A DNA stretch of 64,000 bases from an uncultured Erythrobacter sp. (lineage in GTDB: Bacteria > Pseudomonadota > Alphaproteobacteria > Sphingomonadales > Sphingomonadaceae): contig CANMTU010000001.1 in NCBI GenBank assembly GCA_947501005.1, positions 124,001-188,000 on the forward strand, written 5' to 3'. The notes under the pieces are model-generated. The model ran no database searches and was not told where the DNA came from. It saw only the letters and a program-made list of their open reading frames with translations. The position numbers and the translations under genes were made by a program. Positions 56,194-63,578 of this stretch are shown in pieces. The number at the start of each line of letters is the position of its first letter. The first letter of the stretch is position 1.

Positions 56194-57582
56194 ATGGGCA
56201 TTCTGCAAGAACTTTCCGCCCGCTTCCGTCCGGACAAGGTCAAGCTCCAACTCGACGATATCCAGGCGCTGATCCTTCGATCCCGGCCCGAACCCTATGT
56301 CGGCATCCATTCGATGATCCATGTCGACGAGGCCGCCGGAGGGCGGGATCTTTTGCGCCGCCTGGCCGACCATATCCCCGCTGCATCGGGTTGGACGGAC
56401 GAGCTGGACTCGTGGACCGGCGTCGCCATCAGCTATGACGGCTTGAAGGCGCTCGGGCTGCCCGAAACCTCGTTGGAGAGTTTTCCGCTGGCCTTCCAGC
56501 AAGGCATGGCCGCCCGCGCCGAGCAGCTACGCGATTTCGGCGAAAACGCGCCCGAAACATGGGAGGATCCCTATCGCCCCGGCACTTGCCATATCGCATT
56601 GACCATTTATGCGCGCGACGACGATGCGCTCGACGACGTGCTGGCAAAGGCCGAGGCCGAACTGGAAAAATCCACCGGCATCACGCTGATCGGTACGCAC
56701 CGTTTCGGTGCCGACGAGGACGCAAAGAACCCCTTCGGCTTTCGCGACAGCATTTCGCAGCCGTTGGTCGACGGGAGCGGGGTCGACCCCTTGCCCGGTC
56801 AGGAGCGCGCGATCGCGCCTGGAGAATTCATCCTGGGCGAGAACAGCGAGACCGGTAGCCCGCTCGCCATGCCGCAACCCGCACCGCTTGGGCGCAACGG
56901 GTCATACATCGTGCTGCGAAAATATCAGAGCCGCGTCGGCGCGTTTAACGACTTCCTGCGCGAGCAATCCGCCGACGAAGGAGAGCAGGATTATATAGCC
57001 GCGAAGATGTTCGGCCGGTGGCAGAGCGGTGCGCCATTGCCGTTAGCGCCGGACCGGGACGATCCGGAACTCGGCGCCGATTCCCGACGCAACAACGACT
57101 TCTCCTACGAAGACGATCATCGCGGCCTCGTCTGCCCGCACGCCGCGCATATGCGCCGCCTCAATCCGCGCGACAGCCAGCTTACGATCCTCAGCGATGT
57201 GAACATCCACCGCATCATCAGGCGCTCATCTACCTACGGTCCGAAATGGAGCCGCGACGTGACGTCGGAGTCCGATGCGCAGGAGGATCGCGGGCTGTTC
57301 TTCATTTTCATCAGCGCCAGGGCATTCGATACGATCGAATTTCTCCAGCAGGAATGGATCAACCGTGGCAACTTCGTCGACCTGGGCGAAGAACGGGATC
57401 CGATCGTCGGTCTGCACCAGACGTCCGGGACTTTCACCATTCCCGAAACGCCGGTGCGCCGAAAAATCGATGGCGTGACCACCTTCAACCGGCTGCGCGG
57501 CGGAGAATACATGTTCATGCCCTCGCTCACGGCCCTGCGCTGGATTGGCGACGGCGCATGGGACGAAGGCGCGAGCCCATGA
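56194..57582 (+). CDS. DyP-type peroxidase
   Basis: A heme peroxidase of 462 residues. The distal motif reads FGFRDSISQP (D185), where the usual G-x-x-D-G ends in serine (S186) instead of glycine; the catalytic aspartate is kept. The proximal histidine lies in CPHAAHMRRLNPRD (probably H319), and RRSSTYG holds the distal arginine (about R343). Length and sequence fit the larger, class P/V-like DyP proteins. No signal peptide is seen, so it is cytoplasmic. It is chained to the genes on both sides; the thioesterase gene overlaps it by four bases. Confidence 0.9.
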   Translation: MGILQELSARFRPDKVKLQLDDIQALILRSRPEPYVGIHSMIHVDEAAGGRDLLRRLADHIPAASGWTDELDSWTGVAISYDGLKALGLPETSLESFPLAFQQGMAARAEQLRDFGENAPETWEDPYRPGTCHIALTIYARDDDALDDVLAKAEAELEKSTGITLIGTHRFGADEDAKNPFGFRDSISQPLVDGSGVDPLPGQERAIAPGEFILGENSETGSPLAMPQPAPLGRNGSYIVLRKYQSRVGAFNDFLREQSADEGEQDYIAAKMFGRWQSGAPLPLAPDRDDPELGADSRRNNDFSYEDDHRGLVCPHAAHMRRLNPRDSQLTILSDVNIHRIIRRSSTYGPKWSRDVTSESDAQEDRGLFFIFISARAFDTIEFLQQEWINRGNFVDLGEERDPIVGLHQTSGTFTIPETPVRRKIDGVTTFNRLRGGEYMFMPSLTALRWIGDGAWDEGASP

Positions 57583-57998
57583 ACCCACAGAGGGGGCAGG
57601 AGGGCGGTTCGGCTTTCGTCTATCCCATCACGGTCGGCCCTGATGCGATCGACGAGCTCGATCACGTCAACAATGCGGTCTATCTGACCTGGGTGCAGCA
57701 GGCGATCACCGCCTATTGGGTCGCACATGCGCCGGCGGAGGAGGTCGCAAAGATCGCATGGATCGCCCTGCGCCACGACATCAGATATCGCAGCGAGGCG
57801 TTTCTCGGCGACCAGCTCGAGGCGAAAGTCCTCCTCAGGGGCTTTCGTGGGTCCCGCTCGCAATTCGAAATACAGTTCAGCCGCGGCAGCGTGTCTGTCG
57901 CCGAAGTGGACACGACCCTGTGCTGCATCGACCGAGAAACACGGCAGCTGCACCGCATCACGCACGAGTTGGCGAGGCATTTCGCCATTGTAGCTTAA
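57579..57998 (+). CDS. Hotdog-fold acyl-CoA thioesterase (4HBT)
   Basis: A 139-residue thioesterase with the 4HBT motif DELDHVNNAVYLTWVQQA holding the catalytic aspartate, and EVDTTLCCIDRET late in the chain. It probably hydrolyses an acyl- or aroyl-CoA. The ATG overlaps the DyP stop (ATGA), so it is part of the peroxidase operon. The presence of a thioesterase beside two heme peroxidases suggests an acyl substrate for the operon, which is inference. Confidence 0.88.
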   Translation: MNPQRGQEGGSAFVYPITVGPDAIDELDHVNNAVYLTWVQQAITAYWVAHAPAEEVAKIAWIALRHDIRYRSEAFLGDQLEAKVLLRGFRGSRSQFEIQFSRGSVSVAEVDTTLCCIDRETRQLHRITHELARHFAIVA

Positions 57999-58444
57999 TG
58001 CACACGGCTTCTTGCCCTTTTTCTCCGAGCCATTTGACAATCCCAACGCGAAGGCGCGAAAACTGTATAAGTTCTATTAATCGCAGCCTCACAACTATCC
58101 CCGTTCTAGCGAGGATACCGACCCGTTATCGTTGCATTTGTTATGCAATGCCTCGGCGCTGCCGACCAAGGCGGTCGCAATAGGAGCGCACATTTGCAGC
58201 GATCCCTTGTGCTGAACCGACGCCCACTCTCGGGGGGGTCAGCACGCCGATCGCAAGGAGTGGTTGCTAAGGTGCGAAGCTGCCATCTGGGCTGATGCTG
58301 ACGACAGGCAGCTTTCGGAAAAGATTCAAGCGAGCTCAAATGGCCGACATTAAGGCGCATAACGGTCATCATTGAAGGAGAGAGGAGGCAGCTTTGCTCT
58401 TCCTGAGCCGGGGCATGTCCGTCCCGGCGATCAGGAGATCTCCC
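57999..58444. other. Gene-poor segment before the ArdC gene
   Basis: About 445 bases without a convincing gene. It holds the perfect inverted repeat TTGCAT-TTGTT-ATGCAA (58132-58148), a possible regulator site, and the leader hairpin of the ArdC gene at its right end. It is the junction between cargo and the second backbone block. Confidence 0.5.
58407..58437 (+). promoter_or_regulatory. Leader hairpin plus ATCAGGAG site of the ArdC gene
   Basis: GCCGGG (58407-58412) pairs with CCCGGC (58423-58428), and ATCAGGAG follows at 58430-58437, seven bases before the ATG. The hairpin ends one base before the octamer, so it could mask or present the ribosome-binding site. Confidence 0.6.
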
Positions 58445-59374
58445 ATGACCAAGTCCCGCCGCACTGCTTCGACATCGCCAGCGGAGCGCATCACCGCCGC
58501 CATCATCGAAAAGCTCGAGCAAGGGACAAAGCCCTGGGTTAAGCCATGGCGCGGTGTGCCGGTCTCGCGGCCCCTACGTTCTTGCGGTACGCCCTATCGC
58601 GGCATGAACACCTTCTGGCTGTGGATGGTGGCCGATGGCTGCGGCTTCGCCTCGCCATACTGGATGACCTACCGCCAGTGCCAGAAACTTGGCGGACAGG
58701 TCCGCAAGGGCGAAAAGTCGACCATCGCGATCTTCTACAAGAGCTACACCAAGGAGGTCGAAAACGCCAAAGGCGAAGCTGACACCGAGAACCGGCGCGT
58801 GCTCAAGGCCTATGCCGTGTTCAACGCTGACCAGTGCGATGGCCTCCCTGCATTTTACCATCCCAAGCCGCTGGTTGCCGCATTTGAGCCCGAAGGACGC
58901 GAAGACCGGCTCGATGCCTTCTTTGCTCATATTGGCGCAGACCTTCGCCACCATGGCGCGCAGGCCTATTACGAGCCGCTGCGCGACCGGGTTACCATGC
59001 CGCCAACCGAACTCTTCGAAGCCTACGACCACTACTATGCGACGCTCGCGCACGAGCTGTCGCACTGGACGGGTCATTCCTCGCGGCTCGACCGCGATCT
59101 CAAGAACCGCTTTGGCAGCGACGCCTATGCCGCCGAGGAACTGATCGCCGAACTGTCCTCGGCCATTCTTGGAGCAGAACTGGGTCTCCCGGTCGCCCAC
59201 CTCGACAATCACGCCAGCTACATCGCCTCCTGGCTCAAGATCCTCAAATCGGACGAGCGCGCGATCCTCACCGCTGCTGCCAAGGCCGAGAAAGCGGCCA
59301 GCCTGTTGCTTGACCTTGGGGGTCACCAATCCCTGGAAGGCGAGGCCGATGTCGATCTCGCCGATGCGGCCTGA
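58445..59374 (+). CDS. ArdC-like antirestriction protein with zincin domain
   Basis: A 309-residue protein of conjugative elements. The N-terminal ArdC/DUF1738 ssDNA-binding part includes KPWVKPWRG and GTPYRGMNTFWLW; the C-terminal part is a zincin metallopeptidase-like domain with LAHELSHWTGH as the metal site and AAEELIAELSSAILGAELGL. ArdC protects incoming single-stranded DNA from restriction in IncW plasmids. It opens the second backbone block and is followed after 11 bases by the frameshifted gene at 59386. Confidence 0.9.
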   Translation: MTKSRRTASTSPAERITAAIIEKLEQGTKPWVKPWRGVPVSRPLRSCGTPYRGMNTFWLWMVADGCGFASPYWMTYRQCQKLGGQVRKGEKSTIAIFYKSYTKEVENAKGEADTENRRVLKAYAVFNADQCDGLPAFYHPKPLVAAFEPEGREDRLDAFFAHIGADLRHHGAQAYYEPLRDRVTMPPTELFEAYDHYYATLAHELSHWTGHSSRLDRDLKNRFGSDAYAAEELIAELSSAILGAELGLPVAHLDNHASYIASWLKILKSDERAILTAAAKAEKAASLLLDLGGHQSLEGEADVDLADAA

Positions 59375-59385
59375 GGAGCAGTGAG

Positions 59386-59821
59386 ATGGGACGTTCCGTC
59401 AGCTACTCGACCGGCTCCGTAGTGGCCTTTCGCCTGCTCGATGACGGCGAAGTGGACGACACCGACTGGGCTTATGAGTGCCTCGTCGACGAGATCATCG
59501 ATACCACGAAGGCGGCCTTCCTTCGAGCGCTTCGAGGGATGGCGCGGCCGCGAGGACCGTATCCTCCTGCGCAATGCCTTCGCCGATTGCGGCGTATCGA
59601 CCTATTGCGGCCTTGCCGCGATCTGGCTCGCAGAACGAGACGATGCGCGGTACTGGGAGGCCGACTTCTACAACCCACGAACGGCGAGAGCACGGCACTG
59701 GCTTGGCCAGGTCTCGGGTAGGTTCATCGACCTGTTTGGTGAGTTGCGCCTGGTCGGGCGGTTCTCGAATGGCGAAGCGATCTTCGAGCGCTCCCGATCC
59801 GCCTGCGACACCGGGTCCTGA
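59386..59821 (+). pseudogene. Backbone gene of unknown function, frameshifted
   Basis: The first frame (MGRSVSYSTGSVVAFRLLDD, then DTDWAYECLVDEIIDTTKAAF) reads sensibly to about 59,520, after which the natural sequence continues in another frame (FERFEGWRGREDRILLRNAF, GLAAIWLAERDDARYWEADF and FIDLFGELRLVGRFSNG) to a stop at 59821. The switch lies around TTCCTTCGAGCG. Together they would make a protein of about 145 residues. The family has no function I know. Either the gene is dead, or there is a sequencing error or a programmed shift. Confidence 0.75.
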
Positions 59822-59992
59822 TCCTGCCTCATCCCAGTCCGCCGGGAGAGGCCCTTGTGCCGGTCGGGGCGCACCGCAACCTGCGGCCCGTCGGCCCGTG
59901 TTGCCCGCGCCAGCCTAGGGCCGCAGGTTTCCCGCTACGCGGTGCGTCTCGCCCCTTCTCCCGGCCCTTATCGGGCTCCGGCGGACAGGGCC

Positions 59993-60033
59993 GAGGCAAT
60001 GGTGCCTCCTCTCCTTGTCCCCGCGATCAGGAG
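59993..60033 (+). promoter_or_regulatory. Leader hairpin plus ATCAGGAG site of the DUF2493 gene
   Basis: GAGGCA (59993-59998) and TGCCTC (60003-60008) form a perfect stem with an ATGG loop; ATCAGGAG lies at 60026-60033, seven bases before the ATG at 60041. Confidence 0.6.
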
Positions 60034-60040
60034 ACACCCC

Positions 60041-60976
60041 ATGTACGACAGCTTCATCGACCAGTTGAGCGGCCTTGACCTTTCAGGCCTCAGCATCAGG
60101 CCGGCCCCATTCAACGAAACCGACTTCCCCTGCGAGGACGCGATCGACCAGACGCTTGGCGCCGTCTGGTCCGACCTTTTCGCGATGTTTTCCGACACTG
60201 CTTTAGAGGCTGATGCCGGGGATATTGCCTGGGGCATGGTCAATCTCTTCCACCGCGCTGCAAGCCTCAAGTCAGCTCAGCTTGATCGGGCCGGCGACGA
60301 GATCCGCGTCCTGCTCGCATCTGCCGATGGATCCGAGGTACATTCGAGCAATCTGGAAGAGCAGGTCGAGCGCGCGCAGGCCGCCGAGGCCAGCATGCTG
60401 GCCTTCGAGCAGATGCGCGAGGCGGCGGCAGCACTGTACCGCAACGAGACCGGTTCCTCGTGGAAGCCCGTTTCGGGCTCGCGGACCAGTCATTCGCGCC
60501 ACCTTACCTCGGCTGTGATTGATGCCCGCGATTTCCTCCGCGCACGCGCCGAGAACCGGCGTCATGCCCTGATCCCGGAAGGTACCCCGGTCCTCTTCGC
60601 AGGTGGGCGCCAGAGCTTCGAGAGCGCTGAGGATGCGAAGCGTTATGCCGACAATATCTGGGCGACGCTGGACAAGGTTCGCGATGTGGTTCCCGATCTC
60701 TTCCTGGTCCATGGCGGCGACGGCAAGGGTGCCGATCGCCTTGCCGCGAGTTGGGCTGAACGCCGCGAAGTCCAGCAACTAACTTATTCGCTCGATCGTC
60801 GGCTTGGTGCCCGCGCCGGGTTCAAGCGCAACGAGCAGATGCTTTCCCTCAATCCGCGTTATGTCGTCGCCTTTCCGGGCAATGGCGTGACCGAACGGCT
60901 GGTGATCGATGCCAAGACGCGCCGGATCACCGTGGTCGATCGTCGCGGCCCCTTGGGCGCCTCTCCCGGGTCCTGA
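60041..60976 (+). CDS. DUF2493 domain protein (SLOG-like) of the accessory backbone
   Basis: A 311-residue protein. The C-terminal domain (about 180-300) is DUF2493: VLFAGGRQSFESAEDAKRYA, LFLVHGGDGKGADRLAASWA and VVAFPGNGVTERLVIDA, a Rossmann-like SLOG fold that may bind a nucleotide. The N-terminal half is helical with many alanines. Function is unknown; such genes accompany ArdC and ssb in sphingomonad plasmids. The start has ATCAGGAG at the standard seven-base distance. The 215 bases before it are GC-rich and hold no gene. Confidence 0.85.
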   Translation: MYDSFIDQLSGLDLSGLSIRPAPFNETDFPCEDAIDQTLGAVWSDLFAMFSDTALEADAGDIAWGMVNLFHRAASLKSAQLDRAGDEIRVLLASADGSEVHSSNLEEQVERAQAAEASMLAFEQMREAAAALYRNETGSSWKPVSGSRTSHSRHLTSAVIDARDFLRARAENRRHALIPEGTPVLFAGGRQSFESAEDAKRYADNIWATLDKVRDVVPDLFLVHGGDGKGADRLAASWAERREVQQLTYSLDRRLGARAGFKRNEQMLSLNPRYVVAFPGNGVTERLVIDAKTRRITVVDRRGPLGASPGS

Positions 60977-61046
60977 GGGGGCCTTGATCATCTATATCTG
61001 CAATGCCTGGATGTGCATTCGGCGCCGACCCGACTATGGACCGGCC

Positions 61047-61316
61047 ATGCAACTTGACGATCTGCTGCAGCGCTACTTTGCCACCACCGACCTCTCCGGG
61101 GTTGCTCCCGACACCTTTGCAGCCGGCATCGAACACTGCCGGGTCGATCTCGGGCTCGAGGAGGACCGGGGCAAGCGCTTTGCACTGTGGTCGTTCCTGC
61201 ACATGTTCGGGTCTGCCCCCGATCTCGATGTGGCGTTCGAAAACGAGGAAGACCGGGAGGCAGCGCGCAACTTCATGGACCTCCTGGCGGCATCGGAGGG
61301 CGATGGGGTAAGCTGA
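61047..61316 (+). CDS. Small conserved acidic protein, paralogue of 11171-11443
   Basis: An 89-residue protein with LDDLLQRYF at the start, RGKRFALWSFLHMFG, APDLDVAFENEEDREAARN and an acidic end. No domain is recognised. The chromosomal copy at 11171-11443 matches it along the whole length, so both are probably expressed and do related jobs. It is located between the DUF2493 gene and ssb, 70 bases after the former. The ribosome-binding site is weak. Confidence 0.8.
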   Translation: MQLDDLLQRYFATTDLSGVAPDTFAAGIEHCRVDLGLEEDRGKRFALWSFLHMFGSAPDLDVAFENEEDREAARNFMDLLAASEGDGVS

Positions 61317-61543
61317 TTGCATTGGGGTATTGGCACCTTCAGACTCGCACCCGATACCCATCCGGCTTTCTTCGCGAACAGTCCTGAACCAGGTCAGCTG
61401 AGGACAGCAACCCGTTCCTTTCCGGCCGTGTGGTCGCGCTTCGCGCGCCTGCCCGCACCACCCGTCATGAACAGGTTTCCCTTCGGCCTTTCAGGCCTGC
61501 GGTGCAGTCCTCCCATGCCCTGCTTCTTCTGGATGTTCGCAAG

Positions 61544-61560
61544 CCGGAGATGGTCTCCGG
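61544..61560 (+). other. Leader hairpin upstream of ssb
   Basis: CCGGAGA-TGG-TCTCCGG is a perfect 7-base-pair hairpin 26 bases before the ssb start. It is followed by a short T-run (TTTG) and may be an attenuator. The rest of 61317-61586 shows no gene. Confidence 0.5.
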
Positions 61561-61586
61561 TTTGAGGAACTGAAGGAACTTACATC

Positions 61587-61985
61587 ATGACCAACATTGC
61601 AATCCTCACCGGCCGCATCGCCCGCGATCCCGATACCCGCGAGACCAAGGGCGGCACCAATGTCACCGGGATCACCGTCGTCACCGATCGCCCCGCACGC
61701 GACAAGGATGGCAAAACCTACAAGGACGAGAACGGCTACACCGCTAAGGAAAGCGAGTTCCACCGGGTGACCTGCTTCAACGGCCTCGCCAAGACCGTCG
61801 GCCAATACTGTTCCAAAGGCCAGCTGGTCAGCGTCCAGGGCCGCATCCACTACACCCAGTGGGAGGACAAGGACGGGGTCACGCGCTACGGCACCGAGAT
61901 CCTCGCCGACAAGGTCGATTTCCTCTCCCGCGGCAGTGGTTCGGGCGACGACAACGACAACACCGACGCTCCCGATATCGACTGA
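61587..61985 (+). CDS. ssb: Single-stranded DNA-binding protein
   Basis: A 132-residue OB-fold protein. It starts with NIAILTGRIARDPDTRETKG, has VTCFNGLAKTVGQYCSKGQL and ends in the acidic tail DDNDNTDAPDID, which differs from the chromosomal SSB tip (DDDIPF) that recruits repair proteins. It is thus a plasmid-type SSB for protection of incoming or replicating element DNA. AAGGAA lies 8 bases before the ATG. The downstream terminator ends the transcript. Confidence 0.9.
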   Translation: MTNIAILTGRIARDPDTRETKGGTNVTGITVVTDRPARDKDGKTYKDENGYTAKESEFHRVTCFNGLAKTVGQYCSKGQLVSVQGRIHYTQWEDKDGVTRYGTEILADKVDFLSRGSGSGDDNDNTDAPDID

Positions 61986-62011
61986 CATCGATGCCGGTCG
62001 TCCCTTTTACG

Positions 62012-62043
62012 AAGAGGCTCTGCCGCAAGCGGCAGGGCCTCTT
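62012..62043. terminator. Bidirectional terminator between ssb and the convergent small gene
   Basis: A 14-base-pair stem (62012-62025 with 62030-62043, one G-T pair) closed by a CAAG loop, followed by CTTCTG; upstream CCCTTTTACG provides the other side. Position between convergent genes (61985 and 62053) fits termination from both directions. Confidence 0.75.
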
Positions 62044-62052
62044 CTTCTGTGG

Positions 62053-62319
62053 CTACTGGGCTTGCGGCGCTGCATTCGAAGCACGGGTTGCACCGCGCCC
62101 AGTCAGCTTCTCGATCGCGGCATTCTCACCGAGTTTCCCGAGTTCTTCGGCAACCTTCCTCAGGCCCTTCTTCGAGAAGCTTTCGAGGCCGCTTCCCAGG
62201 ATGATTTCACCGAGTTCTCTGGCCGCTTGCACTTCAAGTTCGCGTTGCTTGGCGTCGAGCGCCTCGCGGTCTGCTTCGAGCTTTTGCAGGGCTGCAATCG
62301 CGCTCCTGTTTCGGGGCAT
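62053..62319 (-). CDS. Small coiled-coil protein (DUF6437-like)
   Basis: An 88-residue charged protein, largely a coiled coil (IAALQKLEADREALDAKQRE, then ELEVQAARELG), with a lysine-rich middle and no cysteine. It resembles DUF6437 proteins found on sphingomonad plasmids; function unknown. The ATG at 62319 is chosen since the upstream part is unlike protein. It is convergent with ssb. Confidence 0.75.
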   Translation of the reverse strand: MPRNRSAIAALQKLEADREALDAKQRELEVQAARELGEIILGSGLESFSKKGLRKVAEELGKLGENAAIEKLTGRGATRASNAAPQAQ

Positions 62320-62631
62320 GTTACTTGTCCTTTTGTCCCCCTCGGATTTGCTCCCCGCTTGTTTCCATGCCCGCGTCATCGGGGTGTAGGAAAGGCAATT
62401 CGTACCCAGCAGGCGTTCTATATTGGGGCAGAGGCGGTGGGTCCTTGCTCACGGTTCTCCAAGCATGATGGCCTTGCGCCTCCCGCCTCAAGGACGGCGG
62501 GGCCCCACCATTTTGCCCGCCACCGGATTGCATCCGGCAGCGAACAAAATCGTTACCCCCACCGCCGCTATTGCGGTCGCCCATTCGGGCGATCCCTGAC
62601 CCGGGATGCACAAGACCATCGCGCGCACCTC

Positions 62632-62658
62632 CTGTCGTCTCACGACAGAAATCAGGAG
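62632..62658 (+). promoter_or_regulatory. Leader hairpin plus ATCAGGAG site of the 73-residue gene
   Basis: CTGTCGT-CTC-ACGACAG (62632-62648) is a perfect 7-base-pair hairpin, followed after two bases by ATCAGGAG (62651-62658) and, seven bases on, the ATG at 62666. Confidence 0.6.
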
Positions 62659-62665
62659 GATTATC

Positions 62666-62887
62666 ATGGCTTATTCGATGCATTGCGCCCTTCCGTCCCG
62701 GAGCTATTTCGAGGCTCTGGAAACAGCCGAGAAGAGAGCGTTGCACAGCTTCTTCGATCAGCACGTTATCGAGGATGACGAGCTCGGGTATTTTGCCCTC
62801 GACGAGGGTGACTACAACATATTGCCAGCGCATCTCGCAGCGCGGGTGGTGCACACGGTCCACGGCGGCATGCTCGACGAGTTCTGA
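62666..62887 (+). CDS. Hypothetical 73-residue backbone protein
   Basis: A small protein without recognised domain, starting MAYSMHCALPSRSYFEALET, with an acidic middle (IEDDELGYFALDEGDY) and a histidine-rich end segment (VVHTVHGGM). The very good ribosome-binding site (ATCAGGAGG) and the terminator right after it show it is a real transcription unit. Confidence 0.75.
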   Translation: MAYSMHCALPSRSYFEALETAEKRALHSFFDQHVIEDDELGYFALDEGDYNILPAHLAARVVHTVHGGMLDEF

Positions 62888-62897
62888 GACTACCGAC

Positions 62898-62932
62898 AGG
62901 GCGGGAACCGGGAACGGTTCCTGCCCTTTTTT
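62898..62932 (+). terminator. Rho-independent terminator after the 73-residue gene
   Basis: AGGGCGGGAACCG (62898-62910), loop GGAA, and its complement (62915-62927, one G-T pair) are followed by TTTTTCTTG. It is 11 bases after the stop. Confidence 0.85.
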
Positions 62933-63348
62933 CTTGTTCGCCGGGTAGTCCAATCAAGTACAAGAAACCGGGCCGGTCGGTTGCTCTGACGGCCGCCCAC
63001 CGCAATGCGGCGGCGCCCGATAAATGGAGCGGGGCTGTGGACGCACTCTGTCCCGCGCATCGGACGATGCGCTCCTGAGGGTGCGGCGTGATTTGTTCTT
63101 GGGCCCCGCGCGCACTTGCGAACCGGCAACGGTTCGGGCGGCGGGAAGCTAGGGCACGCGACATGCCCCGCTTGCCTTGCTTCCCATGCGCCCTTGGCCG
63201 CTGCCTCTTTCGCAGGTGCTGTCTTTGGCTGGAGGCGTTGAAATGCTTTCGATCTGCATGCGATCAGCTGCCAGGCCTGGTTGCTCGCGCTCCATCGTGG
63301 AGGTCGGGAAAAGTCATCCTTGATCAATCCCCCTTGCTGTCTGCCGGC
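62933..63348. other. Gene-poor right boundary of the accessory region
   Basis: About 415 bases without a convincing gene, tRNA or integrase. No direct repeat of the left boundary (25564-25763) longer than seven bases was noticed. It separates the backbone genes from the small membrane protein and TonB receptor, which look chromosomal. Confidence 0.4.
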
Positions 63349-63546
63349 ATGAGCGCAGCGCTGACCCGCCGCCGCCGCCGCGCCGGGACCGCGCGCGTGC
63401 TGGCCGTGCCCGCCCTGCTGCTGGTCGCCAGCATCGCCGGGCTGGTCCTCGGCCTGACCGGCGACGGCCTGCCCGACGCGGCCTCTTGGGCGCTGCTGTG
63501 CCTGCCCATCCTGCTGGCCGTCATCGCGTTCCTGCGGCGCGGCTGA
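63349..63546 (+). CDS. Small two-helix membrane protein upstream of the TonB receptor
   Basis: A 65-residue protein with an arginine-rich N-terminus (MSAALTRRRRRAGTA) and two hydrophobic helices (about 15-38 and 46-61). The family is not known to me. Its stop is 33 bases before the TonB receptor start, so the two may be co-expressed; a link to iron uptake is inference. Confidence 0.65.
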   Translation: MSAALTRRRRRAGTARVLAVPALLLVASIAGLVLGLTGDGLPDAASWALLCLPILLAVIAFLRRG

Positions 63547-63578
63547 TCCCTCACTCCTCGACACACCAAGGACCATCG

